A stretch of DNA of 64,000 nt from an uncultured Oscillospiraceae bacterium (GTDB lineage Bacteria; Bacillota; Clostridia; Oscillospirales; Ruminococcaceae), in contig CAKSEY010000009.1 of the NCBI GenBank assembly GCA_934448295.1, positions 1 through 64,000 on the forward strand, written 5' to 3'. A model generated the notes under the pieces. It was not told the DNA's origin. It saw only the letters and a program-made list of their open reading frames with translations, and ran no database searches. Positions 50,554-58,817 of the stretch are shown one piece after another; position 1 is the first letter of the stretch, and every line of letters begins with the position of its first letter. The position numbers and the translations under genes were made by a program.

Positions 50554-50655
50554 GGGATGACGGGTATGACGGCTTACTATAACTTCTTTTATATATTTTA
50601 TAATTTTCAAATTTTCTATAAAAGGGTTATATAAACCCGTCATACCCGTCATCCC
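50554..50655. repeat. Variable-arm hairpin element 1
   Basis: 19-bp perfect arms GGGATGACGGGTATGACGG and complement enclose 64 nt of AT-rich loop. Each arm is itself a tandem repeat of a 9-nt unit carrying TGAC (or GTCA). The loop holds ACTATAACTTCTTTTATATA and AAAGGGTTATATAAA, which can extend the stem. Confidence 0.9.
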
Positions 50656-50698
50656 ACAATCTGGAAGTTGTGCGATTATTCCAAGTTCTGGGATTTGT

Positions 50699-50787
50699 GC
50701 AGGGTTTGCAGGGTTGCTGTATACTTTCTATATATTTTTCTTCTTTGAATTTCAGTAAAAGGGTTATATAAACCCTGCACACCCTGC
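50699..50787. repeat. Variable-arm hairpin element 2
   Basis: Arms GCAGGGTTTGCAGGGTT and AACCCTGCACACCCTGC (16 of 17 bp) around a related AT-rich loop ending AAAAGGGTTATAT. The repeated four-base word is TGCA. Confidence 0.88.
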
Positions 50788-50804
50788 AAACCATTTTTTT
50801 ACAG

Positions 50805-50899
50805 GTGGAAGGTGTGGAGGGTTACTATAACTTCTTTATATATTTTTTTTCTTTCTGATTTTTAGTAGAAAGGTTATGTAAACCCTCCACACCCTCCAC
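50805..50899. repeat. Variable-arm hairpin element 3
   Basis: Arms GTGGAAGGTGTGGAGGGTT and AACCCTCCACACCCTCCAC (18 of 19 bp) around ACTATAACTTCTTTATATAT and AGAAAGGTTATGT. The repeated four-base word is TGGA/TCCA. Confidence 0.88.
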
Positions 50900-50914
50900 A
50901 AATGCTATAATTGT

Positions 50915-50931
50915 CTGTACAAACTGTACAG
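50915..50931. promoter_or_regulatory. CTGTACA palindrome before yunB
   Basis: CTGTACA-AAC-TGTACAG lies 4 nt after a TATAAT (50906-50911). No good -35 is present, so either an activator or an alternative sigma factor is used. Confidence 0.5.
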
Positions 50932-50940
50932 ATTCACGCA

Positions 50941-50973
50941 CACCTCTGCATAGACATAGAATATGCAGAGGTG
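50941..50973 (+). promoter_or_regulatory. Hairpin masking the yunB ribosome site
   Basis: 12-bp perfect arms CACCTCTGCATA and TATGCAGAGGTG (9-nt loop) bury the GAGGTG ribosome site of the ATG at 50980. Confidence 0.65.
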
Positions 50974-50979
50974 ATGTTC

Positions 50980-51669
50980 ATGTTAAAGGATAAGACCCGC
51001 ACGCGCCTGAGAAAGCTCGGTGTGAAGCTGATAGCGGCGGCAATGATAATCGTGGGGCTTGCGTTCATCGCAGACCTTGGGTTCCGCCCGGTGGTGGAGA
51101 CCGTCAACTACAACGAGTGCCACGCCGCCGTTTCCGCGATGATAAACCGCAGCATAAGCGCCGAGCTGGAGCGCGAGGATATCAGCTACGACAGCCTTGT
51201 GGAGCTCACCCGGGACGAAAGCGGCGCGGTGTGCTCCATCGAGACCAGAGCGGTCGGGGTCAACTGCCTGAAAAACAACATCGCCGACCGCCTGGAGCGG
51301 GAGCTTGACCGCATGAGCGACATCGAAATCAGCATACCCATAGGCACGCTGACCGGGATACAGCTCCTGCACGGCAGGGGATTCCCGGTGGGAATGACGG
51401 TCAGCCCGGAGGGCTACGCGCAGACCTCCGTGATAAGCGAGTTCACCGAGGCAGGGCTTAACCAGACCCGCCACAGGATAATCATACAGATAAGCGTAGT
51501 CGCCGACGCGGTCATCCCCGGCTATTCCTCGAGAGTGCCGGTGACCACCGCCATAGTAGCCGCTGAGACCATCATAGTCGGGAAGATACCGGACGCGTAC
51601 ACCCACGTTGTCGCCGGGGACACCGACCTTGTGGGACTTCTCCAGGACTACGGCGCCGTGCTTGACTGA
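50980..51669 (+). CDS. yunB: Sporulation protein YunB
   Basis: A 229-residue protein with one N-terminal membrane helix (KLIAAAMIIVGLAFIADLGF) and the YunB family body (NYNECHAAVSAMINRSISAE, IPIGTLTGIQLLHGRGFPV, EFTEAGLNQTRHRIIIQIS). In Bacillus YunB is mother-cell expressed and needed for efficient sporulation. The start at 50980 is fixed by GAGGTG 7 nt upstream. It precedes ligA by 13 nt. The masked ribosome site suggests translational control. Confidence 0.93.
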   Translation: MLKDKTRTRLRKLGVKLIAAAMIIVGLAFIADLGFRPVVETVNYNECHAAVSAMINRSISAELEREDISYDSLVELTRDESGAVCSIETRAVGVNCLKNNIADRLERELDRMSDIEISIPIGTLTGIQLLHGRGFPVGMTVSPEGYAQTSVISEFTEAGLNQTRHRIIIQISVVADAVIPGYSSRVPVTTAIVAAETIIVGKIPDAYTHVVAGDTDLVGLLQDYGAVLD

Positions 51670-51682
51670 CAAGGAGGACATT

Positions 51683-53659
51683 TTGCAGATACAGGAAGCA
51701 GAAAACCGCGCGGCTGAGCTGCGCAGGACTATCGAGAAGCACAACCACAACTACTACGACCTCGACCAGCCCACCATCGAGGACGATGAATACGACGCGC
51801 TCATGCGGGAGCTGCGCGGCATAGAGCAGGAATTCCCGCAGCTCCTGACGGCGGATTCACCCACGCAGAGGGTCGGCGGAACGGCGAACAGCAGCTTCGA
51901 AAAGGTCGCGCACACCGTCCAGATGGGCTCATTGCAGGACGTTTTCAGCGAGGAGGAGGTGCGCTCGTTCCTTGCGGGAGTGATGGAGCAGGGCGCGCAT
52001 GAATTCAGCGTTGAGCCGAAGATAGACGGACTTTCCGTGTCGCTGGAATACCGCGACGGAGTGTTTGCGCGCGGCTCCACCCGGGGCGACGGCTTCGTCG
52101 GCGAGGACATCACGGCGAACCTGAAAACCATTCGCTCCATTCCGCTGAAGCTGACCGAGGCGCTGCCGTTCATCGAGGTGCGCGGCGAGGTCTATATGCC
52201 GAAAAAGAGCTTCGCGGCTCTCTGCGAGGAGCAGGAGCGAAACGGCGAGCCCCTCCCGAAGAACCCGAGGAACGCTGCGGCGGGCTCCCTGCGGCAGAAG
52301 GACAGCTCTGTTACGGCGAAGCGCAGGCTGGATATATTCTGCTTCAACCTCCAGCAGATAGAGGGGAAGGAGCTTGCCACGCACTCGGAATCCCTCGGAT
52401 ATATGCAGAGCCTTGGCTTCCGGATAATCCCCGACCTGCGCGTCTGCCATACCGCCGACGAGGTGGTGGAGCGTATCCGCGAGATAGGCGAAATGCGCCG
52501 CTCCCTGCCGTTCGATATTGACGGCGCGGTGGTCAAGGTGAACAGCTTCGCGCTCCGCACGGAGATAGGCGCGACCACGAAAGTCCCGAAGTGGGCTGTG
52601 GCGTTCAAGTACCCGCCGGAGGAAAAGGAGACCACGCTCAACGAGATAGAGATAAATGTCGGCAGGACTGGCGCGCTCACTCCGGTGGCGGTGTTCGACC
52701 CGGTTCAGCTTGCGGGAACCACCGTATCAAGAGCCGTGCTGCACAACCAGGACATGATATCCGACAAGGATATCCGCGTTGGCGACCGGATAGTCGTCCG
52801 CAAGGCGGGGGACATTATCCCGGAGGTAGTCCGCAGCGTTTCCCACCGGGAGGGCTCCGAGCCGTACCATATCCCGAACGTCTGCCCGATATGCGGCGCG
52901 GAAGCGCTCCGGGACGAGGACGAAGCGGTGATACGCTGCCAGAATCTCGACTGCCCGGCACAGCTCGCGCGCTCCGTGGAGCACTTCGCAAGCCGGGGCG
53001 CAATGAACATTGAGGGGCTCGGAGAGGCGATAGTGCAGCAGCTTCTCGACAACAAATTCATCAGCAACGTTGGCGACCTCTACACGCTGGACGTCCAGAC
53101 GGTGGCGCAGATAACCGGCGGCATGAAGTCTGCCGAGAACCTGATAGCCTCCATCGAGAAATCCAAGCAGAGCAGCCTTGACAGGCTCGTTTTCGCCCTG
53201 GGGATACGCGGAATAGGGCAGAAGGCGGCGAAGCTCCTCTGCGAGAAATTCGGCAGCATGGAAGCGATAATGCAGGCGCTCCCGCTGGAGCTGTGCGCGA
53301 TAGACGGCTTCGGCGAGATAATGGCGGATTCCGTCTACAACGCAATGCAGGAGCCGCACAGGATAAAGCTGATAGAGCGGCTGCGCTCCTACGGCGTGAA
53401 CATGACCTACGAAAGCGGTAGGATATCGGACGACCTGGCAGGAAAGACGTTCGTGCTGACAGGAACGCTCCCCACCCTGACCCGCGACCAGGCGAAGAAG
53501 CTGATAGAGGAGCGCGGCGGGAAGTGCTCCGGCTCGGTCAGCAAGAAAACCACCTACGTCCTCGCCGGGGAGGAAGCCGGGAGCAAGCTCACCAAGGCGC
53601 AGGAGCTGGGGATAACGGTCATTTCCGAGGCGGAGTTCCTTGACATGATAGGCGAATAA
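51683..53659 (+). CDS. ligA: NAD-dependent DNA ligase
   Basis: A 658-residue LigA. Start is TTG at 51683 with AAGGAGG 5 nt upstream; no ATG fits. Domain order: Ia (HNHNYYDLDQPTIEDDEYD), adenylation domain with Lys113 (EPKIDGLSVSLEYRDG), OB fold, zinc finger (CPICG, CQNLDCP), helix-hairpin-helix and C-terminal BRCT (LAGKTFVLTGTLPTLTRDQA). All catalytic parts are present. It seals nicks in replication and repair. Confidence 0.97.
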   Translation: MQIQEAENRAAELRRTIEKHNHNYYDLDQPTIEDDEYDALMRELRGIEQEFPQLLTADSPTQRVGGTANSSFEKVAHTVQMGSLQDVFSEEEVRSFLAGVMEQGAHEFSVEPKIDGLSVSLEYRDGVFARGSTRGDGFVGEDITANLKTIRSIPLKLTEALPFIEVRGEVYMPKKSFAALCEEQERNGEPLPKNPRNAAAGSLRQKDSSVTAKRRLDIFCFNLQQIEGKELATHSESLGYMQSLGFRIIPDLRVCHTADEVVERIREIGEMRRSLPFDIDGAVVKVNSFALRTEIGATTKVPKWAVAFKYPPEEKETTLNEIEINVGRTGALTPVAVFDPVQLAGTTVSRAVLHNQDMISDKDIRVGDRIVVRKAGDIIPEVVRSVSHREGSEPYHIPNVCPICGAEALRDEDEAVIRCQNLDCPAQLARSVEHFASRGAMNIEGLGEAIVQQLLDNKFISNVGDLYTLDVQTVAQITGGMKSAENLIASIEKSKQSSLDRLVFALGIRGIGQKAAKLLCEKFGSMEAIMQALPLELCAIDGFGEIMADSVYNAMQEPHRIKLIERLRSYGVNMTYESGRISDDLAGKTFVLTGTLPTLTRDQAKKLIEERGGKCSGSVSKKTTYVLAGEEAGSKLTKAQELGITVISEAEFLDMIGE

Positions 53660-53661
53660 AG

Positions 53662-53694
53662 AAAAAGGGCGGAGCCGCTTAGCTCCGCCCCTGA
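53662..53694. terminator. Terminator between ligA and the mannanase gene
   Basis: GGGCGGAGC/GCTCCGCCC stem; the T-run is on the minus strand, so it mainly ends the mannanase transcript. Confidence 0.8.
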
Positions 53695-53697
53695 TGT

Positions 53698-54756
53698 TTA
53701 ATTGAACACGCTGCACTTCTGCGATGTGGCTTTCAGTCCGTTTTCGCCGTTGACGATGGTGTTTCCCCAGTCGGAGAGCGCCGAGCCGTCCCACTCGTTC
53801 GCCAGGTCGAGGTACTCAACGCCGCCCCCGTTGCCCTTCCAGCTCCAGGCGAGCCAGCCTATGCCGTTTTCGGCGCAGTACTGCATGATGTATTCCTCGT
53901 CAACGTCGCCGTCTGAGTGGTTCCAGCCGAATTCGCCCACGACAACGCACAGCCCCTTGTCGGTGGCGCGTTTGAGGTTCCCGGCGATGGTCGCCTTGTT
54001 CTTTCCGGCGGTGCCGTACATGTGTATCGAGAACATCGTGTTGCCGTCCGGGTCGGCGGCGAGAACCTGCTCGCCGAAGTCGGAAACGCTCCTGCCGTAC
54101 TGTCCCCAGCCTGCCGCGTCCACCATGATGGTGTTCTTTATGCCTGCTTCGCGCAGTTCGGGAATAACGGAGGTGTAGCCGTCGCACCAGCCCTGACCGT
54201 CCCATGTTCCGACCCACTCGTTGGCGATGTTCAGGATAACGTAGCTTTCCCTGCCGATAAGCGCGTCCTTTACGGATATCCAGTAGTCTGCGGCGGCTTC
54301 AAGCAGGGATTTTTCGTCCTTGCCGGTGATGTCGTGCACTTCCAGAATGGATATCATGCCGAGGTCGCGGCACTTGTCGGTCAGTCTGTTCAGGGTCTCC
54401 GCGCTGTCCTTCGTGTACTGCTGGCCGCTGCCGCACACTATCCGCACGGTGTTCGCGCCGGTGGCGGCGATGGCTTCAAGCGCCGCGTCGTCCTGGGCGG
54501 TGAACCATGAATGCGGATGATTTATTCCGCGCATGATGAATTCGTTGCCGTTCGCGTCAATGAGCTGCGTCCCCCTGACGGAGAAGCCCTCCTGCTGTAC
54601 CTCGTCCGGGGTGTTTTCCCCGGTGCAGCCGGAGGTCAGAGCCTCAACGCTGCTTATTATGCTCTCAACGTCCGTGGAGCTGACGTTCCCGGTTTTCGCG
54701 CAGCCGGAGCTGAGCGCCACTGCTATCGCGAGAATTCCTGCCAGTATAGAGTTCAT
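53698..54756 (-). CDS. GH5-family beta-mannanase-like lipoprotein
   Basis: A 352-residue lipoprotein (lipobox ALSSGC near residue 19) with a GH5 TIM barrel. The run NIANEWVGTWDGQGWCDGY, MVDAAGWGQYGRSVSDFGEQ, NTMFSIHMYGTAG and VVVGEFGWNHSDGDVDEEYI is that of GH5 subfamily 8 beta-mannanases; the two catalytic glutamates are in NEWVG and GEFGW. It would cut beta-1,4-mannan at the cell surface. Start at 54756 (MNSILAGILAIAV) is supported by AAAGG. It has its own promoter and terminator, with no other glycan genes adjacent. Confidence 0.9.
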   Translation of the reverse strand: MNSILAGILAIAVALSSGCAKTGNVSSTDVESIISSVEALTSGCTGENTPDEVQQEGFSVRGTQLIDANGNEFIMRGINHPHSWFTAQDDAALEAIAATGANTVRIVCGSGQQYTKDSAETLNRLTDKCRDLGMISILEVHDITGKDEKSLLEAAADYWISVKDALIGRESYVILNIANEWVGTWDGQGWCDGYTSVIPELREAGIKNTIMVDAAGWGQYGRSVSDFGEQVLAADPDGNTMFSIHMYGTAGKNKATIAGNLKRATDKGLCVVVGEFGWNHSDGDVDEEYIMQYCAENGIGWLAWSWKGNGGGVEYLDLANEWDGSALSDWGNTIVNGENGLKATSQKCSVFN

Positions 54757-54809
54757 ATGTTTCCTTTCCATTATACGTCCTTTCGTTTTTTTTAGAGATG
54801 ACCATATTA

Positions 54810-54838
54810 ATCATACCACGTCAGCCGGAATTTTTCAA
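54810..54838 (-). promoter_or_regulatory. Promoter of the mannanase gene
   Basis: Minus strand TTGAAA, 17-nt spacer, TATGAT. Confidence 0.65.
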
Positions 54839-54885
54839 GTAGTTTTGCCGGAAAGGTGCAAAGTTTGCAGGATTCGGTACAAGTC

Positions 54886-54914
54886 TTGACATAATTCAAC
54901 AAGTATGATACAAT
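54886..54914 (+). promoter_or_regulatory. Promoter of the Fe-S assembly pair
   Basis: TTGACA, 17-nt spacer, TACAAT. Confidence 0.75.
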
Positions 54915-54971
54915 AATATGACAGAGAATCAGCGATATTCACCAATGCTGATAATGAAAGGAGCAGTTCAT

Positions 54972-55715
54972 TTGCTGGAATTACAGGATCTGGTCTGGAA
55001 GCTTCCGGACGGAGAATCGATCATAAATGGCATAAGCTGTAAGCTGGACAGCCGCCTTACGGTAATAACAGGCCCCAACGGCGGCGGAAAGACTTCCCTC
55101 GCTAAGCTCATCGCGGGAGTTGAGAAGCCCTCCGGCGGCAGGATACTCCTTGACGGCGAGGAAATCACGGAGCAGGACGTAACGAACCGCGCAAGGCTCG
55201 GGATAGCGTATGCGTTCCAGCAGCCGGTGCGCTTCAAGGGGCTGACCGTGCGCGACCTGCTGGAGCTTTCAGCGGGGAAGAAGCTCGGGCACGACGAGCT
55301 GTGCGGGCTTCTCGGCAAGGTGGGTCTGTGCGCGGAGGAATACATCGACCGCGAAATGAGCGCGGCTCTGTCGGGCGGCGAGGCGAAGCGCATCGAAATA
55401 GCCACGGTGCTCGCCAGGAACGCGAAGCTCTCGGTGTTTGACGAGCCGGAGGCGGGAATCGACCTGTGGAGCTTTGCAAGGCTCGTGGAAACATTTGAGG
55501 AGATACGCAGCAGCACCAGCGGTTCGCTCGTGATAATCTCGCACCAGGAGCGGATACTCTCCATTGCCGACGAGATAGTCGTTGTCGCGGACGGCAGGGT
55601 GCGTACCAGCGGAACCCGCGCCGAGATACTCCCGGCGTTGTTAAAGGGCGAGTTTTCGCGCCGCTGCCCCGCTCCCGCCGGGGACGAAAGAACAGGAGGA
55701 AGCTGCCATGAGTGA
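54972..55715 (+). CDS. SufC-like ATPase of a minimal Fe-S assembly system
   Basis: A 247-residue ABC-type ATPase of the SufC group: Walker A ITGPNGGGKTSLAKLI, Q-loop AYAFQQPVRFKGLTVRDLL, signature SAALSGGEAKRIEIATVLA, Walker B KLSVFDEPEAGIDLWSFARL, switch VIISHQER. The start is TTG at 54972, because AAAGGAG is 8 nt before it. It overlaps the next gene by 8 nt. SufC drives SufB-type scaffolds that build iron-sulfur clusters. With only one SufB-like partner and no sufS, sufU or sufD here, this matches the two-gene SMS (SmsC-SmsB) arrangement. Confidence 0.85.
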   Translation: MLELQDLVWKLPDGESIINGISCKLDSRLTVITGPNGGGKTSLAKLIAGVEKPSGGRILLDGEEITEQDVTNRARLGIAYAFQQPVRFKGLTVRDLLELSAGKKLGHDELCGLLGKVGLCAEEYIDREMSAALSGGEAKRIEIATVLARNAKLSVFDEPEAGIDLWSFARLVETFEEIRSSTSGSLVIISHQERILSIADEIVVVADGRVRTSGTRAEILPALLKGEFSRRCPAPAGDERTGGSCHE

Positions 55716-56655
55716 TATGAAGGACGTGAGCTTCAACGAAGTCACAGAGGAAATGCTGAAAGTCATCTCGGATTACGACAGCGTGACCGGATTCAAGGGA
55801 GCGTACAATATCCGCGAGGACAGCAAGTGCGCCGGGCGGAAGTCCTCGGAGAACATCGCCATCGAATCCAAGACGGACAAGCCCGGGATAAACATCACCG
55901 TAAAGTCCGGGACTATCGGGGAGACCGTGTATATTCCCGCCTGCGTGACCCACTCGGACATTGACGACCTGGTCTACAACGATTTCTTTATCGGCGAGGG
56001 CGCGGACGTTGTTATAGTCGCAGGCTGCGGAGTCCACAACGACGGCGAAGAGCAGGCGCGCCACAACGGAATACACCGCTTCTTCCTGGAAAAGGGAGCG
56101 AGGGTGCTGTACAAGGAAAAGCACATCGGCACCGGAAAGGGCGCCGGGCTGCGGAAAATCGACCCGGTGACGGACGCGTATCTGAAAGAGGATTCCTACC
56201 TTGAAATGGATACCGTGCAGCTCCGCGGGGTAGACCGCACGACCCGCAGCACCTCCGCCGTGCTGGAAAAGGGCGCGAAGATAGTCGTGCGCGAGCGTAT
56301 CATGACGGACGGCGACGAGGACGCCGTGACAAAGTTCCGGGTGGAGCTTAACGGCGAGGACTGCGGCGCCGACCTGGTTTCCCGCTCGGTTGCCCGGGGG
56401 AATTCCCACCAGGCGTTCTATTCCGTTATCGAGGGAAACAACCGCTGCACCGGGCACTCCGCCTGCGACGCGATACTTGCTGAAAACGGCAGGGTAGACG
56501 CGCAGCCCGCGCTCAATGCCGCGAACGTTGACGCGGCGCTTATCCATGAAGCGGCTATCGGAAAGATAGCCGGAGAGCAGATACTGAAGCTCTGTTCCCT
56601 CGGGCTTACCCGGGAGGAAGCCGAGGAGAAGATAATCGAGGGCTTTTTAAAGTAA
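55708..56655 (+). CDS. SufB/SufD-like Fe-S scaffold protein
   Basis: A 315-residue protein, much shorter than standard SufB (about 465), with the SufB/D beta-helix core: IPACVTHSDIDDLVYNDFFI, VVIVAGCGVHNDGEEQARHN, AVLEKGAKIVVRERIMTDGD, then EGNNRCTGHSACDAILAENG and NAANVDAALIHEAAIGKIAG EQ. The HEAAIGKI motif is the conserved SufB/D end. Cys residues in AGCGVHN and NRCTGHSAC are candidates for cluster handling. Partner of the SufC-like ATPase upstream; together a minimal SUF-like system. Confidence 0.85.
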   Translation: MSDMKDVSFNEVTEEMLKVISDYDSVTGFKGAYNIREDSKCAGRKSSENIAIESKTDKPGINITVKSGTIGETVYIPACVTHSDIDDLVYNDFFIGEGADVVIVAGCGVHNDGEEQARHNGIHRFFLEKGARVLYKEKHIGTGKGAGLRKIDPVTDAYLKEDSYLEMDTVQLRGVDRTTRSTSAVLEKGAKIVVRERIMTDGDEDAVTKFRVELNGEDCGADLVSRSVARGNSHQAFYSVIEGNNRCTGHSACDAILAENGRVDAQPALNAANVDAALIHEAAIGKIAGEQILKLCSLGLTREEAEEKIIEGFLK

Positions 56656-56723
56656 CGCAGGGGAGCCGCCTCTTGCCGGGGGCGGCTCCTCAGATATTGA
56701 GATATTGGAAAAGGTGTGAAATC

Positions 56724-57194
56724 ATGGCAATAGAAAAGGTAAGAGAATACTTTGCAAAGCTGGGAATGGCAGACCGCATACTGGAGTTCGACGTTTCCAG
56801 CGCGACCGTGGAGCTTGCCGCCAGGGCGCTTGACTGCGAACCGTGCCGCATTGCGAAAACCCTGTCGTTCATGCTCGGGGAGGAGCCGATACTCATAGTG
56901 ACGGCGGGCGACGCAAAGGTGGACAATGCGAAGTACAAGGCGAAATTCGGCAAGAAGGCGAAAATGCTCACCCCGGACGAAGCGGTGCAGTACATAGGTC
57001 ATGCGGTGGGCGGCGTGTGCCCGTTCGCGGTGAACGACGGCGTAACCGTGTACCTGGACGTTTCGCTTAAGCGGTTCGGCACGGTTTTCCCCGCCTGCGG
57101 AAGCAGCAACAGCGCGATAGAGCTCACCCCGGAGGAGCTTGAAAGGTACTCCGGCTGCAAGGAGTGGGTGGATATCTGCAAGGCATGGCAATAA
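56724..57194 (+). CDS. YbaK/EbsC-type aminoacyl-tRNA deacylase
   Basis: A 156-residue YbaK-fold protein: LDCEPCRIAKTLSFMLGEEP, VTAGDAKVDNAKYKAKFGKK and VGGVCPFAVNDGVTVYLD are family marks. Such proteins hydrolyse misacylated Cys- or Ala-tRNA(Pro). Start ATG 56724 with AAAGGTG upstream. It lies 68 nt after the Fe-S pair and may be in the same transcript. Confidence 0.88.
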   Translation: MAIEKVREYFAKLGMADRILEFDVSSATVELAARALDCEPCRIAKTLSFMLGEEPILIVTAGDAKVDNAKYKAKFGKKAKMLTPDEAVQYIGHAVGGVCPFAVNDGVTVYLDVSLKRFGTVFPACGSSNSAIELTPEELERYSGCKEWVDICKAWQ

Positions 57195-57198
57195 AGAA

Positions 57199-57232
57199 AA
57201 GCTCACCTTCGCCTGGCGCGGGGTGAGCTTCT
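57199..57232. terminator. Bidirectional terminator
   Basis: AAGCTCACC/GGTGAGCTT arms (9 bp) between the convergent YbaK and diguanylate cyclase genes. Confidence 0.7.
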
Positions 57233-57233
57233 G

Positions 57234-58637
57234 TTATATCTTTTCAAAGCAGACCGCTCGGTTCTTTCCGTAGGACTTCGCGCTGTACATTGCCCTGTCC
57301 GCCTTGTCTATCATGCTGTCGAACTCTGAGTTGTCCGTGGTGTAGCCGAGGCTGACGGTGACTTTCCCGGTCTCAACGTCGCTTCTGGGAATATTCAGCC
57401 CGGAAATCAGCGCCACGATACCCTGCGCCACCTCGTCGCTGTCCTCGCCGGAGAACCTTACGCCGAGCATTTCCTCGCCGCCGTAGCGGTAGAAGTACAT
57501 ATCGTGCTCCCTGCCGTATTCCAGCAGGGCGCCGCCTATTCTGTGCAGGCAGTCGTCCCCGGCGGAATGGCCGTAGTGGTCGTTCAGCATTTTGAAGTTG
57601 TCGATATCCAGCATGAATACCGCCTTGATCTCGCTGCGCTTTCCGGACAGAGTATCGCTCAGCATTTCGAACATATCCTGCCTGCTGCGCAGCCCGGTCA
57701 GGAAGTCGGTGCGGCGGTCGCAGTCAGCCTGCTTGAAGTTGTCCAGCGCCTGCTGGAGCTTTCGCTTCTGCTCCCGGGCTTCATCGAGGGCGTCCGCAAG
57801 CATCTGCTTCTGCCGGTTCTCAAAGGTGACTATCTCGGTGACGTTGCTGTGATATCCCCGCAGGATATAACCCTTGTTCTCAATGTACTGGGAGGTAGCG
57901 CCGCAGCGGACAATTATCTCTCCGTGCGCCGGGTGCAGCCAGGAGTAAGTTATTTCGCACTTCCCGGTCTGCTTCATCACCTCCACGCCGGATTCCACTA
58001 TCGGGCGGGAGGAGCGCTTTATTCCGGCGTCCCATATCTCGTAGACCCGCTCGCTGGGCATATCCGGGTCGGTTATCCCGAGAAGCTCGCGCATGACCTG
58101 GTTGACGTACATCCTGGGCTTTTTCCCGTCAAAGAGTACCATCTTCCACACGCCGATACCCGCGTCCGCGACAATGCTGTTGGTCTCGGCAAGCATGCGC
58201 TGGGCTGTCTTGTTGTGGGAGAGCCGCTCGACCTCCATATCCGTGACGTCCTGGCAGATAACGCAGGCAATCAGGTGCCCGGTGACTTCGTCTTTTTTCA
58301 GGTAGTAGGAAAGCCGGTTGTAGACGTTTTTCAGCGGGTAGAAAACAGTCGCCTCTATGTGGGTCTTTCCTCTGGCGTACGCCCTCTGAAAAGCCTTGCA
58401 CGACAGTTCGCAGCTGGTGGATTCTATCGTGAATTCCATGTCAAGAAGCTCTGAGTCAAAGGAGCGCCTGATTATCTCGTCAAAGCTGCACGGGGAGGTA
58501 AGCCCCGCCGCTTTTGTATAGTTGTATCCGTTTCTGTCAACTATATCCTCGCTGATGGTGTCGGTGGTGACGTCAAATTTATAGGTATAGCAGGAATTGC
58601 TGCTTATGAGTTCTATGAGTTCATCTCTCGCTATCAT
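57234..58637 (-). CDS. Diguanylate cyclase with PAS-like sensor region
   Basis: A 467-residue cytosolic protein. Residues about 1-130 and 145-275 form two PAS-like regions, followed by a coiled helix (MLADALDEAREQKRKLQQAL) and a GGDEF domain (about 310-467) with the active-site loop RYGGEEMLG, LDIDNFKMLNDHYGHSAGDD and KVTVSLGYTT. It makes c-di-GMP. No EAL domain is fused. An RxxD inhibitory site is not obvious. Start is ATG at 58637 with GGAGGGG upstream rather than the TTG two codons earlier. Confidence 0.92.
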   Translation of the reverse strand: MIARDELIELISSNSCYTYKFDVTTDTISEDIVDRNGYNYTKAAGLTSPCSFDEIIRRSFDSELLDMEFTIESTSCELSCKAFQRAYARGKTHIEATVFYPLKNVYNRLSYYLKKDEVTGHLIACVICQDVTDMEVERLSHNKTAQRMLAETNSIVADAGIGVWKMVLFDGKKPRMYVNQVMRELLGITDPDMPSERVYEIWDAGIKRSSRPIVESGVEVMKQTGKCEITYSWLHPAHGEIIVRCGATSQYIENKGYILRGYHSNVTEIVTFENRQKQMLADALDEAREQKRKLQQALDNFKQADCDRRTDFLTGLRSRQDMFEMLSDTLSGKRSEIKAVFMLDIDNFKMLNDHYGHSAGDDCLHRIGGALLEYGREHDMYFYRYGGEEMLGVRFSGEDSDEVAQGIVALISGLNIPRSDVETGKVTVSLGYTTDNSEFDSMIDKADRAMYSAKSYGKNRAVCFEKI

Positions 58638-58752
58638 CTGCAAGCCCCTCCGTTTGTTTTTCGTGAATAATAAGAATTATTACTATTATATCACATTCAT
58701 TTTGATTTGTAAAGGTTTTTTCGATATCTTTCACATAATTCTTAGAATCAGC

Positions 58753-58781
58753 TTTACAAATTCTAAAATATATGTTATAAT
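58753..58781 (+). promoter_or_regulatory. Promoter of the broken GNAT gene
   Basis: TTTACA, 17-nt spacer, TATAAT. Confidence 0.65.
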
Positions 58782-58817
58782 GCAACAAGTGTTACATAAC
58801 GATGGAAGGAGAATATT

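Larger units (their letters stand above)
50535..50940. other. Gene-free stretch with three variable-arm hairpins
   Basis: No coding region. After a small CCCTGG-AAATA-CCAGGG hairpin (50540-50556) come three long hairpins (50554-50655, 50699-50787, 50805-50899) and then a CTGTACA palindrome. Confidence 0.8.

Noticed and set aside
50554..50899. CRISPR array
   Set aside because: The repeated parts are loops, the arms are palindromic and variable, spacing is wrong and there are no cas genes.
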